Of a stretch of DNA of 43,553 nucleotides, positions 33,424 through 40,810 are shown one piece after another. The stretch spans positions 1 to 43,553 of the forward strand of contig NZ_JAFFZS010000049.1 in NCBI RefSeq assembly GCF_016921115.1, in the 5' to 3' direction. Positions within the stretch are counted from its first letter, which is position 1, and the number at the start of each line of letters is the position of its first letter. The notes beneath the pieces are model-generated. The model was not told the origin of the DNA, searched no databases, and was given only the letters and a program-made list of their open reading frames with translations. The translations under genes were made by a program, and so were the position numbers. This stretch comes from Streptomyces actuosus (lineage in GTDB: Bacteria; Actinomycetota; Actinomycetes; Streptomycetales; Streptomycetaceae).

Positions 33424-33483
33424 CGCCCCGCTCCGCAGGGCCCCCCGCAGGGCTGCCCGCGAGCACGACCGTGAGGACCACAC

Positions 33484-33654
33484 ATGTCCACCACCTTCGA
33501 CCAGCACGTCACCGAGGCCCTCGCCCTCATCGCCCCGGCCCGCCGCCCGGTGACCTCCGCCCGGCCGGCCCGATCCGCCGGCGCCCCACAGCACGGCCGG
33601 CCCCGCCTCGCCCTCGTGCGGCGCCCCGTCTCCCACGAGGGGAGCGAGCAGTGA
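33484..33654 (+). CDS. 56-residue basic protein
   Basis: ATG 33484 follows GAGGA and opens a short frame (MSTTFDQHVTEALALIAPAR, then an Arg/Pro/Ala-rich tail ending HEGSEQ). The TGA overlaps the GTG of the next gene. It has no recognised family. The ribosome-binding site, coupling and codon bias make it a credible real gene despite its size. Confidence 0.5.
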   Translation: MSTTFDQHVTEALALIAPARRPVTSARPARSAGAPQHGRPRLALVRRPVSHEGSEQ

Positions 33655-34682
33655 GCACGACACCCTTCACCCGCGGCCGTACCAACCAGGCAAACACCGA
33701 AACCCCCGAGAACGAACCGTCCCAGACCCCGGAGACGGGCGACGGCATGCCGGACGACGAGACGCGGCTGCGCCGCCTCCTGTTCCGCATCGGCGTCCGA
33801 CCGCTCGGCCACGCCGAGCAGCCCGTCGAGGAGGAGCCCGAGCAGGGCGCGGCCCGCCCCGACCGGGCCCTGGAATCCGCCGGTTCCACCCGTCGGATCT
33901 CGATGTCGCCCGGCGGACGGCTGCCCGTTCCCGGCCAGACCATCAACCTCACGGACGACCAGCAGATCCCGGCCGACGAGCCGATGCCCGCCGAAGACCA
34001 GGACACCACTGCGGAATCGGAGCCCGCAGGGGAGCCGGCGAACAGCACGTGGCCGCCTCGTGTCCCCTGGCGCCGGGGCAAGGACGACGACCAGGCCGAG
34101 GGGGCCGGGGGCCCGGAGGCCGCGGACGCGGACGAAGACCTCCCAGGTTCGGAGGGCGAGGGGCCCGACTGGTTCCGCGTACGGAAGACCGCCGATCCGC
34201 AGGCGCCGGAACCGGACCCCTACGAGGTGCACAACCACTACTACGGCACCGGCCAGGAGCCGGCGGCCCCCGCAGGGGAGGGGACCGGCCCGGCCGGCCC
34301 GGGCCGCAACCGCAGGTCCCTCACTGCCTGGTGGGCGTCGCTCACGCCGCTGCAGCGGTTCATCCTCCACAACGGAGCCGCGGCAACCGCCGGCGCCTGG
34401 AGCTGGGGCGTCTTCACGGCCCAGTGGAACACCGGCCTGCCTCAATGGACGCTCGCCGTCATGCACGACGCTGCGGCCAGCAGCAACGAGCCGTCCACCC
34501 CGTTCATCGTCGGCGGCGGCGTGATCCTGCTCGCCGCGGTCGTCGGCGGCGGCATCTCCGCCTTCGTGGAGAGGTGGCTGTACCGGCTGCCCTCGTTCTG
34601 CGCCGCGGTCCGCTTCCTCACCCACATCCCGGTCGCCTCCGCCGGCATCGCCGTCCTGCTGTTCTCCGCCCCCACCTTCTAA
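33651..34682 (+). CDS. Membrane protein with acidic N-terminal region (Spd-like)
   Basis: The protein has 343 residues. The first 215 are disordered, acidic and Pro-rich, with short conserved-looking islands (LRRLLFRIGVRPLG; GRLPVPGQTINLTDD; YEVHNHYYGTGQ). After a basic RNRRSLTAWWASLTPLQRFI come about three membrane helices in residues 240-343 (GAAATAGAWSWGVF; TPFIVGGGVILLAAVVGG; FLTHIPVASAGIAVLLF). The layout resembles small plasmid spread or membrane-localisation proteins of Streptomyces, though no family is certain. GTG start overlaps the preceding stop. The next gene follows after eight bases. Confidence 0.65.
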   Translation: MSTTPFTRGRTNQANTETPENEPSQTPETGDGMPDDETRLRRLLFRIGVRPLGHAEQPVEEEPEQGAARPDRALESAGSTRRISMSPGGRLPVPGQTINLTDDQQIPADEPMPAEDQDTTAESEPAGEPANSTWPPRVPWRRGKDDDQAEGAGGPEAADADEDLPGSEGEGPDWFRVRKTADPQAPEPDPYEVHNHYYGTGQEPAAPAGEGTGPAGPGRNRRSLTAWWASLTPLQRFILHNGAAATAGAWSWGVFTAQWNTGLPQWTLAVMHDAAASSNEPSTPFIVGGGVILLAAVVGGGISAFVERWLYRLPSFCAAVRFLTHIPVASAGIAVLLFSAPTF

Positions 34683-34690
34683 GGACACCC

Positions 34691-35131
34691 GTGACCACCC
34701 TGCTCGCCGCCGGGGCCGGAACCAGCGCCCTCGGCCCGATGTCCGCCACAGCCGTCAGCGTCATCCTGATCGTCACGCTCATCTACGGCATCTGGGGCAA
34801 GGGCAAGAAGAAGCTGGCCCGAGGCCCAGCCCAGGCCATCGGCTTCTTCGCCGAGCTCGCCTTCCTGCGCGCCGGCTCCTGGCCCCACGACCTCGGCACC
34901 GCCGTCCAGGACATCCCGCGCCAGATCGCCGAGAACCCCGACCTGGGGTCCATCGGCATGACTGCCGTCGTGATCATCCTGCTCGTGCTGTCCGCCTTCG
35001 CCCCCATCGTGCCGTTCACCGGCGCCCTGTGGGGGATGCTCACTGCGGCCGCCATGTCCGCAGCACAGGGCTCCATCTGGCGGGCGGTCATCGCCGTCGC
35101 CACCGCCGGGCTGTCCCTGGTGGGGGCATGA
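34691..35131 (+). CDS. Small multi-helix membrane protein
   Basis: The protein has 146 residues. Helices lie near residues 20-35 (AVSVILIVTLIYGIW), 88-108 (GMTAVVIILLVLSAFAPIV) and 112-145. Between the first two is a soluble stretch (GPAQAIGFFAELAFLRAGSW...VQDIPRQIAENP). GTG 34691 follows AAGGA. It overlaps the next gene by ATGA. Part of the same coupled membrane-protein set; family unknown. Confidence 0.68.
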   Translation: MTTLLAAGAGTSALGPMSATAVSVILIVTLIYGIWGKGKKKLARGPAQAIGFFAELAFLRAGSWPHDLGTAVQDIPRQIAENPDLGSIGMTAVVIILLVLSAFAPIVPFTGALWGMLTAAAMSAAQGSIWRAVIAVATAGLSLVGA

Positions 35132-35955
35132 GCGGGAAGCCGGACACGACGAACACCGCCAAGCAGGGCCGGCGGAAGATCAGGCTGGAGCACATCCCGT
35201 TCGTGCGCGAGGTGCCCGTGGTGGCCAGCGCCACCATGGTCGCTCTGCGCTACGTGGGAGCCTGGCTGCGCGCCGGCGACCAGGAGAGCGGGGGGTTCCT
35301 CGTCCGCCTCGGTGCTCTCGGCATCGCCGGCTACATCGCCCTCTACTTCACTCAGAAGCACCCCGGCCTCTGGTACGCCTACGGCGCAACCGGACTGGTC
35401 ATCGTCACGACCGTCGCCGTCCGTACCGGACTGTCGGCCGGCCGCACGGTGAAGGACCTGGAAGACGCGCACACCACTGCCGAGGAGGAAGCGCCTCAGG
35501 GAACCGACACCCTAAACGATCATGAAACGGCGGGGGAGTGGGACCCCGAAACGACGCAGGCCCAAGCCACTTCGGCCGAAGCCGACGCCGCCTTCGCAGC
35601 GTTCGTCGAGCACAGCGTCGCCTTCGCCGTCCGCCAGGGGCGCAAGGGCGTCCACACCGACACTCTCCTCGAACGGATCCACCGGGAGAGGATGCTGGCC
35701 GACTGGACGGAACCCATGATCAGACAGAAGTGCAAAGCCCTCGACATCCCCGTCCGAACCCAGATGGGCATCCAGGGGAGGAACTACTTCGGCGTGCACA
35801 TCGCCGACCTCGAGCAGGCCCTCGGCAGGGCCCTACGGATCCCCGCCCAGCTGGTCCCCGACCTCACCCCGAACGCCCCCGCCGCACCCCCTGCCGAGCC
35901 CCCCGCTCCACCCCCCGAAGTCGCCTTCCTCGAGGCCCCTGCGGACAGTGCCTGA
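35128..35955 (+). CDS. Membrane protein with soluble C-terminal domain
   Basis: The protein has 275 residues. A basic juxtamembrane N-terminus is followed by two helices near residues 58-72 and 80-98 (LGALGIAGYIALYF; LWYAYGATGLVIVTTVAV). A cytoplasmic domain with an acidic linker and a folded helical part follows (AFAAFVEHSVAFAVRQGRKGVHTDTLLERIHRERMLADW...IRQKCKALDIPVR). That part looks like a small winged helix or DNA-associated domain. The tail is Pro-rich. It is the last gene of the plus-strand operon, followed by a hairpin. Possibly anchors plasmid DNA or transfer proteins at the membrane; that is inference. Confidence 0.65.
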   Translation: MSGKPDTTNTAKQGRRKIRLEHIPFVREVPVVASATMVALRYVGAWLRAGDQESGGFLVRLGALGIAGYIALYFTQKHPGLWYAYGATGLVIVTTVAVRTGLSAGRTVKDLEDAHTTAEEEAPQGTDTLNDHETAGEWDPETTQAQATSAEADAAFAAFVEHSVAFAVRQGRKGVHTDTLLERIHRERMLADWTEPMIRQKCKALDIPVRTQMGIQGRNYFGVHIADLEQALGRALRIPAQLVPDLTPNAPAAPPAEPPAPPPEVAFLEAPADSA

Positions 35956-35963
35956 ACCATCCG

Positions 35964-36005
35964 CCCGGGAGCTCCCCCGGCCGCCGGCCAGAGGGGGCTC
36001 CCGGG
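35964..36005 (+). terminator. Hairpin terminator of the WhiB-led operon
   Basis: CCCGGGAG and CCCCC on the left pair with GGGGG and CTCCCGGG on the right, with a two-base bulge. It begins about nine bases after the stop at 35955. Confidence 0.65.
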
Positions 36006-36063
36006 CGCCCGAAACCCCTTCCCGCCGGCCATCACTCCCCTCCCCCGCGCAGGCGCCGCCAGC

Positions 36064-36139
36064 CATCTATCGGCGACATCTACGACCGTCTGACCTGCGC
36101 ATCTATGGCAACGCTAGAAGCATCTACCGCCCCCATCTA
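36064..36139. promoter_or_regulatory. Five CATCTA direct repeats upstream of a small gene
   Basis: CATCTA begins at 36064, 36077, 36100, 36121 and 36134, i.e. two pairs 13 bp apart around a central copy. The core CATCT is shared with the operator at 30830. It precedes the gene at 36233 and may be an operator array for the GntR protein. Confidence 0.45.
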
Positions 36140-36232
36140 CCGTTCCCTATCGGCTTGTTCCGATCCCGTAGGGCGCGGCACCCCGGTACCGTCGAACCAC
36201 ATCCGACAGGACCGGCGGAAGAGGAGCCCGCA

Positions 36233-36469
36233 GTGGCATGGCGGTACGAGTGCGGCCCATGCGGGATCACGACCGGGTGGCTGCCGAAGGATCAGGCCGC
36301 CGCCAAGCGGGATGAGCACAGGGACACCGTCCACCCCGGCATGATGCCGACGGCCGAGGTGTTCGAGTCCAACGCCAAGTCGATCGCTAAGGATCCGGCC
36401 GCCCTGCGCATGTGGGCGGTCATCGCCGGCATCTGCCTGCTCGCCTGGATCATCCAGTCCATTAGCTGA
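36233..36469 (+). CDS. Small CxxC protein with C-terminal membrane helix
   Basis: The protein has 78 residues. A zinc-finger-like start (YECGPCG...DEHRDTVHPG, two Cys and two His) is followed by a linker and a single C-terminal membrane helix (MWAVIAGICLLAWIIQSIS). GTG 36233 has GAGGAG six bases upstream. A longer open frame from 35948 is not supported. It is a tail-anchored small protein of unknown function, possibly regulated by the CATCTA repeats. Confidence 0.65.
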   Translation: MAWRYECGPCGITTGWLPKDQAAAKRDEHRDTVHPGMMPTAEVFESNAKSIAKDPAALRMWAVIAGICLLAWIIQSIS

Positions 36470-36562
36470 CGCGCAAGCACTCACACAGCGCTCTGACGCG
36501 CCCAACGCCGGGGCTGCCCAACGCCTCACGACGAGGAGACGGATCGACACCTCAACTATGCG

Positions 36563-36591
36563 TTGCGTATTGAGGGTTCAATGTGTACTGT
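36563..36591 (+). promoter_or_regulatory. Class-2 promoter, copy 2 (TTGCGT-17-TACTGT)
   Basis: TTGCGT and TACTGT separated by 17 bp, with ATT after the first hexamer as in the other copies. It lies upstream of, and in tandem with, class-1 element E and points to the lipoprotein gene at 36688. Confidence 0.65.
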
Positions 36592-36619
36592 GATCTTCGC
36601 GGAGAAAGTTCCGCCTCTG

Positions 36620-36654
36620 TGTCACACGCCGCTCGCGCACAACACCTGTAGCAG
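36620..36654 (+). promoter_or_regulatory. Class-1 bipartite promoter element, copy E
   Basis: TGTCACAC, 14 bp and ACACCTGTAGCAG on the plus strand, with GAAAGTTC upstream. It ends 34 bases before the lipoprotein GTG, the same spacing range as copies A and B. It is the only plus-strand copy. Confidence 0.75.
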
Positions 36655-36687
36655 ACGAGCGCACCCACACACCTCCTGGAGCCCAAC

Positions 36688-37269
36688 GTGCCCACGCCCC
36701 GCACCCTGACGCTCGGCACCGCCCTAACGGCCGCCGCGCTCCTCGCCCTCACCGGCTGCACCAACGAGCCCATCAAGCACGGCGAGGTCATCGACAAGCG
36801 TGGCTACGACGGTCGCTGGATCACCGACTACGAGGACGTGTACCGCCAGGACTGCTCGACCATCCGCACTAGCTCGTTCACCACTACCGCCTTCGCGGGC
36901 CGCAGCGGCGGCTCCAGCGGCAGCAAGTCCAGCAGCGGCAAGTCCAGCTCGTCGGGCAGCACCGGCAAGAAGAACAACGACACCACCCCCGGCGGCTCCG
37001 GCGGCTCGTCCGGCGGTACCCAGCCCGGCAAGTCGCTCACCAACGGAGGCACCTCCGGCACCACCCAGCCCGGCTCCTCCGGCTCGACCACAGACGGCAG
37101 CAGCCAGCCCACCAAGCAGTGCCAGCGGCAGTACGTCGGCCGGAAGCAGACCGGTCAGCACTGGCAGCCGGGCAAGTGGGAGCTCCAGCTCCGCGACGGC
37201 GACCGAACCGGCTGGATCACGGTCTCCGCGACCACCTACAACGACACCGATCTCCACGACCACATCTGA
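36688..37269 (+). CDS. Putative lipoprotein
   Basis: The protein has 193 residues. The signal sequence ends in a lipobox (LLALTGC near residue 24), so the mature protein should be lipid-anchored outside the membrane. After a conserved-looking N-terminal part (YEDVYRQDCSTIRTSS) there is a Ser/Gly/Thr-rich low-complexity linker (residues 70-140). A C-terminal beta-rich part follows (CQRQYVGRKQTGQHWQPGKWELQLRDGDRTGWITVS). GTG 36688 has GGAG six bases upstream. Two promoter families lie in tandem before it, including the one that drives the transfer operons, so a transfer-linked surface role such as entry exclusion is plausible. That is inference. Confidence 0.78.
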   Translation: MPTPRTLTLGTALTAAALLALTGCTNEPIKHGEVIDKRGYDGRWITDYEDVYRQDCSTIRTSSFTTTAFAGRSGGSSGSKSSSGKSSSSGSTGKKNNDTTPGGSGGSSGGTQPGKSLTNGGTSGTTQPGSSGSTTDGSSQPTKQCQRQYVGRKQTGQHWQPGKWELQLRDGDRTGWITVSATTYNDTDLHDHI

Positions 37270-37301
37270 CCGACCCCGGAGACCCGCGAGGAAGATCCGT
37301 C

Positions 37302-37826
37302 ATGCCCGACGCACCCAAGTACACGCCCTACAGCATCTACATGCTGGAGCCACACGCTGATCATGCGACCGCCGAGAACGGCCACATCCCGATCGAAGCC
37401 ATTGCCGAACGCGTCTACGGCAAGCCGTATAGCTCGCTGCGCGGATGCCAGCGGGACGACGAGCACATCGGTAATGACAGCGTGAAGCTGTACGAACTCA
37501 CCTCCGACGACGACTACCTGGAAGCACTCGGAGACCTCGACGACGCCGAGCTGTACCTGGGCTGGGACTCCCGTACCGGCGAGAGCGTCGTCAAGACCGG
37601 CATGACTGAGCTGGATTACTGGCTGAGCATCCGCGTCGCTGACGAGAACACGCCAGCCACTGTCGAGGCGAACCCGCCTGAAACGCAAGACCTTGAGAAC
37701 GCCGTGTTCGAGGACCGATTCTTCGCCGATCGCGCCTTCTCTCCCTCGCTGAAATTGGTCCTGGCCGATCTCATCCGGCGCGGCGAGATCCCGCGCGGGG
37801 ATTACCTGTTCCGGCACTGGTGGTGA
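37302..37826 (+). CDS. Hypothetical acidic protein
   Basis: The protein has 174 residues. It starts MPDAPKYTPYSIYMLEPHAD and is acidic, without membrane segments or recognised motifs. ELYLGWDSRTGESVVKTGMTELDYWLSIRVAD looks like a small alpha/beta core. ATG 37302 has GAGGAAG at eight bases. It follows the lipoprotein by about 30 bp, probably in the same transcript, and is followed by a strong hairpin. Function unknown. Confidence 0.7.
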   Translation: MPDAPKYTPYSIYMLEPHADHATAENGHIPIEAIAERVYGKPYSSLRGCQRDDEHIGNDSVKLYELTSDDDYLEALGDLDDAELYLGWDSRTGESVVKTGMTELDYWLSIRVADENTPATVEANPPETQDLENAVFEDRFFADRAFSPSLKLVLADLIRRGEIPRGDYLFRHWW

Positions 37827-37948
37827 TCGAAACGGAACGAGGACCGACGCCACGGAGCCCCGGTGAGTCACGACTGGCCCTCCTCCCTGGCGATCCGCTG
37901 CCACGCGACCAGTTACCCACCCCCAGCACACCCGTCCCGACTACCTCC

Positions 37949-37980
37949 GATGCGGGGCCACCACCCGGTGGCCCCGCATC
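37949..37980 (+). terminator. Perfect 14-bp hairpin terminator
   Basis: GATGCGGGGCCACC, four-base loop, then its exact reverse complement. It lies about 120 bp after the stop at 37826 and ends the lipoprotein transcript. Confidence 0.75.
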
Positions 37981-37999
37981 ATCCAGTGGGAGACACCAG

Positions 38000-38638
38000 A
38001 TGCACCCCTTCGTTCTCGGAAGAGGCCTCGGAGCCGTCGTCACCCTGCTCGCTCTCGCCCTCAGCCGGCGCCTGACCAGGCGACCGCACTGCTCCTGGTG
38101 CGCCACAGCCTCGGCGTGGCCCACCTCCCAGCACGACCCCCTGCACTGCCGCGGCTACGTACAAGAACGACGCCGCGAGCGCCTCCGCGACATTGCACAC
38201 GACGCCCGGTCCCGGAACCGAACCTCTGGGGCCACGCGCACCTCTCGACGAAGAACGGTGCTAGTCGCAGCCCAGGCTCAGTCCCCGCCAACCCGGAGCC
38301 CCATAAAGCCACTTCACCCAGCCCACCAGATGAGGACCGATGGCCCGCTGCCCCGCCACACTCCCGACGGATTACACCCCCTGCGCCGGCCCCGTCGCCG
38401 TGACCGTGCTCGACGCGGACAACGCTGGCGCCGATGGATGCGAACATCACGCCGCACGCCTCCTCGCCGTCCTCGACCGCGGCCGCGTCTTCGCACTGCC
38501 CCACGCCCCCGCCGGAGCGGCGCACCGCGTCTTCAAGGCTGCAGCTCCGCAGGGCGACAGCCTTCACCGCCTAGCCGACGCCATCGTGACCTCGCCTGCA
38601 ACGACCCGATGAAGCCCGGGCCGACCAGGCCCCGCTAA
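38000..38638 (+). CDS. Doubtful ORF; N-terminal part may be a real small membrane/zinc protein
   Basis: ATG 38000 follows GGGAGA. The first 65 residues look genuine: a hydrophobic helix (LGRGLGAVVTLLALALS) and a Cys set (HCSWCATASAW...HDPLHCRGYVQERRRER). Beyond about 38220 the frame becomes Arg/Pro-rich and overlaps the better gene at 38340 in another frame. The gene may be frameshifted or truncated, or its true stop may have been lost. Treat only the first third as supported. Confidence 0.35.
   Translation: MHPFVLGRGLGAVVTLLALALSRRLTRRPHCSWCATASAWPTSQHDPLHCRGYVQERRRERLRDIAHDARSRNRTSGATRTSRRRTVLVAAQAQSPPTRSPIKPLHPAHQMRTDGPLPRHTPDGLHPLRRPRRRDRARRGQRWRRWMRTSRRTPPRRPRPRPRLRTAPRPRRSGAPRLQGCSSAGRQPSPPSRRHRDLACNDPMKPGPTRPR
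38340..38612 (+). CDS. Small Cys/His protein of actinobacterial type
   Basis: The protein has 90 residues: MARCPATLPTDYTPCAGP, VTVLDADNAGADGCEHHAARLLAVLDRGRVFAL and APAGAAHRVFKAA. Two N-terminal cysteines and a CEHH element suggest a small metal-binding fold. I recognise this as a recurrent hypothetical protein of Streptomyces plasmids, with no assigned function. ATG 38340 follows GAGGA closely. Confidence 0.65.
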   Translation: MARCPATLPTDYTPCAGPVAVTVLDADNAGADGCEHHAARLLAVLDRGRVFALPHAPAGAAHRVFKAAAPQGDSLHRLADAIVTSPATTR

Positions 38639-38668
38639 CCCGCCACCAGTCACCTGAAGGGAACCCTC

Positions 38669-39658
38669 GTGCCCGTCGGCCACCACCCCGAACACACCGT
38701 AAAGGCGTACCGCGATGAACGCCCGTCCATCACCCGGCTCATCCTCGAAGCGCGTTGGGCCCACTTTCGCCTCACCGACGCTCTCGAATACGACCCCGAC
38801 AGCGACGCGGTTCCCGCCCTGCGCCGCTTCAACCTCCTGCACGCCGGCGCACTCGTCGACGTCCTCGCCCTGCGCACCCGAGACCCCGACCTCTACGAAG
38901 CCGCCCGCGACCACGGCGCCCTCCTCCGCGAGGTCGACGGCCTGGCCCTCGGCGACCACCCCCACAACGGTCTCGACCACCTGCGAGCCCAGTACGCCCG
39001 ACTCCACCAGGACACCCACGGCGACTCATGCCTAGCCCCCCAAGCCACTGACGACTCTCTGCCACCCAAGCGCCCCTTCCTCCGACCCGGCCCCCGGCTG
39101 GTTCGCCAAATGCTCGACACCTACGCCTGGGCCAACCTCGGCCTCACCTCCCGCTTCCCCGCCGTCGACGTGGCCAGCGAACAACGGCGACACCTCATGA
39201 CCCGCGGACTCCTACTCGACTGGGCCGCCACCGCGGCACCGGCCGACAGCGCCGCAGCGGTGGCCGCGGCCACCGCCGGCCACGCCCTGCGGGCCCTCGA
39301 CCGCCGGCCAGCCCTGAACGATCTCCGCGCCCGCGCCTATCTCCTGGACGCCTTCCGCGACTTCGACGACCAGCACGAAGACGAGGACTCGCACCCCCAC
39401 GACTGCGCAGGGCGATGCGACGGCACCGGCGAAGTCCTCACCGTGCTCACCTGGGAGCACCACGGCGACGACAACTACACCGCCGTCCACCAAGAGCCGA
39501 TTCTCTGCATCGGCGCCCCCACCGCCCACGCCCCGGACTGCGCCACCTGCGGCGGACACGGCTTCACCTACACGCCCGGCTACCGCGAGCTCTGCCTCGA
39601 CGGGCGCATCGGCGACGGCGAGCCCATCGCGGCCACCGTGGCATCGCAGGGAGCATGA
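38669..39658 (+). CDS. Hypothetical protein with DnaJ-type Cys repeats
   Basis: The protein has 329 residues. The N-terminal 240 are helical and without a known domain (ITRLILEARWAHFRLTDALEYDPDSDAVPALRRFNLLHAGALVDVLALRTRDPDLYEAARDHG and similar segments, split by linkers). The C-terminus holds CAGRCDGTG and CATCGGHG, which are CxxCxGxG-like zinc ribbon halves related to DnaJ cysteine repeats, separated by an insert with a further Cys. GTG 38669 follows AAGGGAA. Monocistronic or with the 38340 gene, and followed by a triple hairpin region. Function unknown. Confidence 0.65.
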   Translation: MPVGHHPEHTVKAYRDERPSITRLILEARWAHFRLTDALEYDPDSDAVPALRRFNLLHAGALVDVLALRTRDPDLYEAARDHGALLREVDGLALGDHPHNGLDHLRAQYARLHQDTHGDSCLAPQATDDSLPPKRPFLRPGPRLVRQMLDTYAWANLGLTSRFPAVDVASEQRRHLMTRGLLLDWAATAAPADSAAAVAAATAGHALRALDRRPALNDLRARAYLLDAFRDFDDQHEDEDSHPHDCAGRCDGTGEVLTVLTWEHHGDDNYTAVHQEPILCIGAPTAHAPDCATCGGHGFTYTPGYRELCLDGRIGDGEPIAATVASQGA

Positions 39659-39757
39659 CCCCGCCGCGTCCCAGGCAGCTAGAACAGCCGGCGCTGAGCG
39701 GCACGCTCCACCTGCGCAGGCGCCGGCCTTCCCGGGGCCGCTCCTTTGGACTGTGAT

Positions 39758-39927
39758 TTCTCTCCCCCGACCTGAGGGGGAGAGAAGTCTCTCCCTCCAG
39801 CGCGGCAACTGAGAAATCTCCCCCCTGACCTGAAAGGAGGGAGATTTCTCCTCCCCTTCCCAGGGAGCCCAACTGCAGGGGGGTGATTTCTCTCCCCTCC
39901 GTGAATGCCGGAGGGGAGAGAAATCAC
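39758..39927. repeat. Three related hairpins sharing a GATTTCTC core
   Basis: Hairpin 1: 39758-39768 with 39776-39786 (11 bp, loop GACCTGA). Hairpin 2: 39811-39822 with 39839-39850 (12 bp, CTGACCTGAA in the loop). Hairpin 3: 39883-39900 with 39910-39927 (18 bp, extended by flanking G/C runs to about 23 bp). All three stems are variants of the same A/T-containing pyrimidine/purine sequence, so they look duplicated. Confidence 0.75.
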
Positions 39928-39976
39928 CCCCCGCGAAACAGGGGACTTGGCCACGCAGACCACCGCCAGAGGCCAG

Positions 39977-40060
39977 CTTGCCTTACAACTTGCCCCACAA
40001 CATGCCCTACAACTTGCTCTACAGCTTGCCTTTCAACTTGCCTTTCAACTTGCCCCCAGG
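39977..40060. repeat. 12-bp tandem repeat, six full copies plus a partial
   Basis: The unit CTTGCCTTWCAA repeats from 39977 to 40048 without spacing errors; a seventh, diverged unit ends at 40060. A plus-strand open frame (39905-40213) runs through it as a QLAL-type tetrapeptide repeat, but its start lies inside a hairpin loop, so I treat the array as DNA. One GTCAAGGGG copy follows at 40100. Confidence 0.75.
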
Positions 40061-40189
40061 CTGCGCCCTCGACACGGAAACCTGCACTTCAGGGCGACGG
40101 TCAAGGGGGTTGGAATGCGCCGACTACTTCTCTACGAGACCCCCAAGGGCACTGAGGACATCAGCGAAGAGCCACAGGCGAACGACAGG

Positions 40190-40520
40190 AAGGAGGAAGC
40201 CGGCGGGGAGTGAGGAGGAAGGGAGACGGAAGGGGAGAGCAGCAGGAGACGGGAGGAGCGAGGGAGAGAGGAGCAGCGAACAGAGAGAGCAGGCGGACCG
40301 GCAACGGCAAGCAAGACGAAGATGCCGAGGAGCACAAGAGCCGAAGAGACAGAGGAGCAGCCGAAGCACACAACGACAGACGAGACACAGACAGACCACG
40401 AAGCACGGAGCCAGACAGGGAGAACGGAAGCGGGAAAGCCAGGGACCGTCAGCACGAGGCAGAGCCGAGACAGGATCGAGAGGGGCGGGGAGTTGAGCAG
40501 GTCGCGACGAGGGATGCGGA
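40190..40520. other. Purine-rich strand-asymmetric tract
   Basis: The plus strand is strongly A/G-rich here, with few T. Open frames in both directions are low-complexity (Arg/Glu/Asp-rich or Leu/Ser/Cys-rich) and look like composition artefacts. I see no promoter or ribosome-binding site I trust. Confidence 0.5.
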
Positions 40521-40529
40521 ACGCAAGCG

Positions 40530-40558
40530 GCCCCGCCCAGCGAAACGCTGAGCGGGGC
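40530..40558 (-). terminator. Stem-loop after the small-gene operon
   Basis: GCCCCGC and GCGGGGC enclose CAGCG-AAA-CGCTG, with one mismatch base on each side. It lies about 50 bp past the stop at 40612. Confidence 0.65.
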
Positions 40559-40611
40559 GCGAACAAGGGAGGCGGGGGAGGGGGCGTCGGAAGGGGGCGC
40601 GGCGCGCGGGA

Positions 40612-40776
40612 TTAGGAGGCTGTCCGGAGCATCCGCCGGGCGGCCGCCCGGCCGCTGGCGCTGACGCGTTCCGCCGCGTGGAGTCGCAATGCTCGCGCTC
40701 GCACGAACGCGGCGGCCGCCTCAGAGTCGCCACCCGCTGCGCGGGCAAGCAACTCCGTGATCTTGCTGTCAGTCAT
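40612..40776 (-). CDS. 54-residue helical protein
   Basis: MTDSKITELLARAAGGDSEAA and a following Ala/Arg-rich helix (FVRARALRLHAAERVSASGR). ATG 40776 follows AAAGGA by seven bases. No known family. It lies 35 bp after the small membrane protein gene and is probably co-transcribed. Confidence 0.55.
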   Translation of the reverse strand: MTDSKITELLARAAGGDSEAAAAFVRARALRLHAAERVSASGRAAARRMLRTAS

Positions 40777-40810
40777 CAGGGGTCCTTTCGGGGCGCACCA
40801 GCGCGAGCCG

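Noticed and set aside
39905..40213. Repeat protein encoded by the 12-bp array
   Set aside because: The start codon lies in the loop of a hairpin, there is no ribosome-binding site, and all three frames are open through such a repeat.
40124..40566. Hydrophobic minus-strand frames opposite the purine-rich tract
   Set aside because: Leu/Ser/Cys-rich translation is what a pyrimidine-rich strand gives by composition; no start signal.
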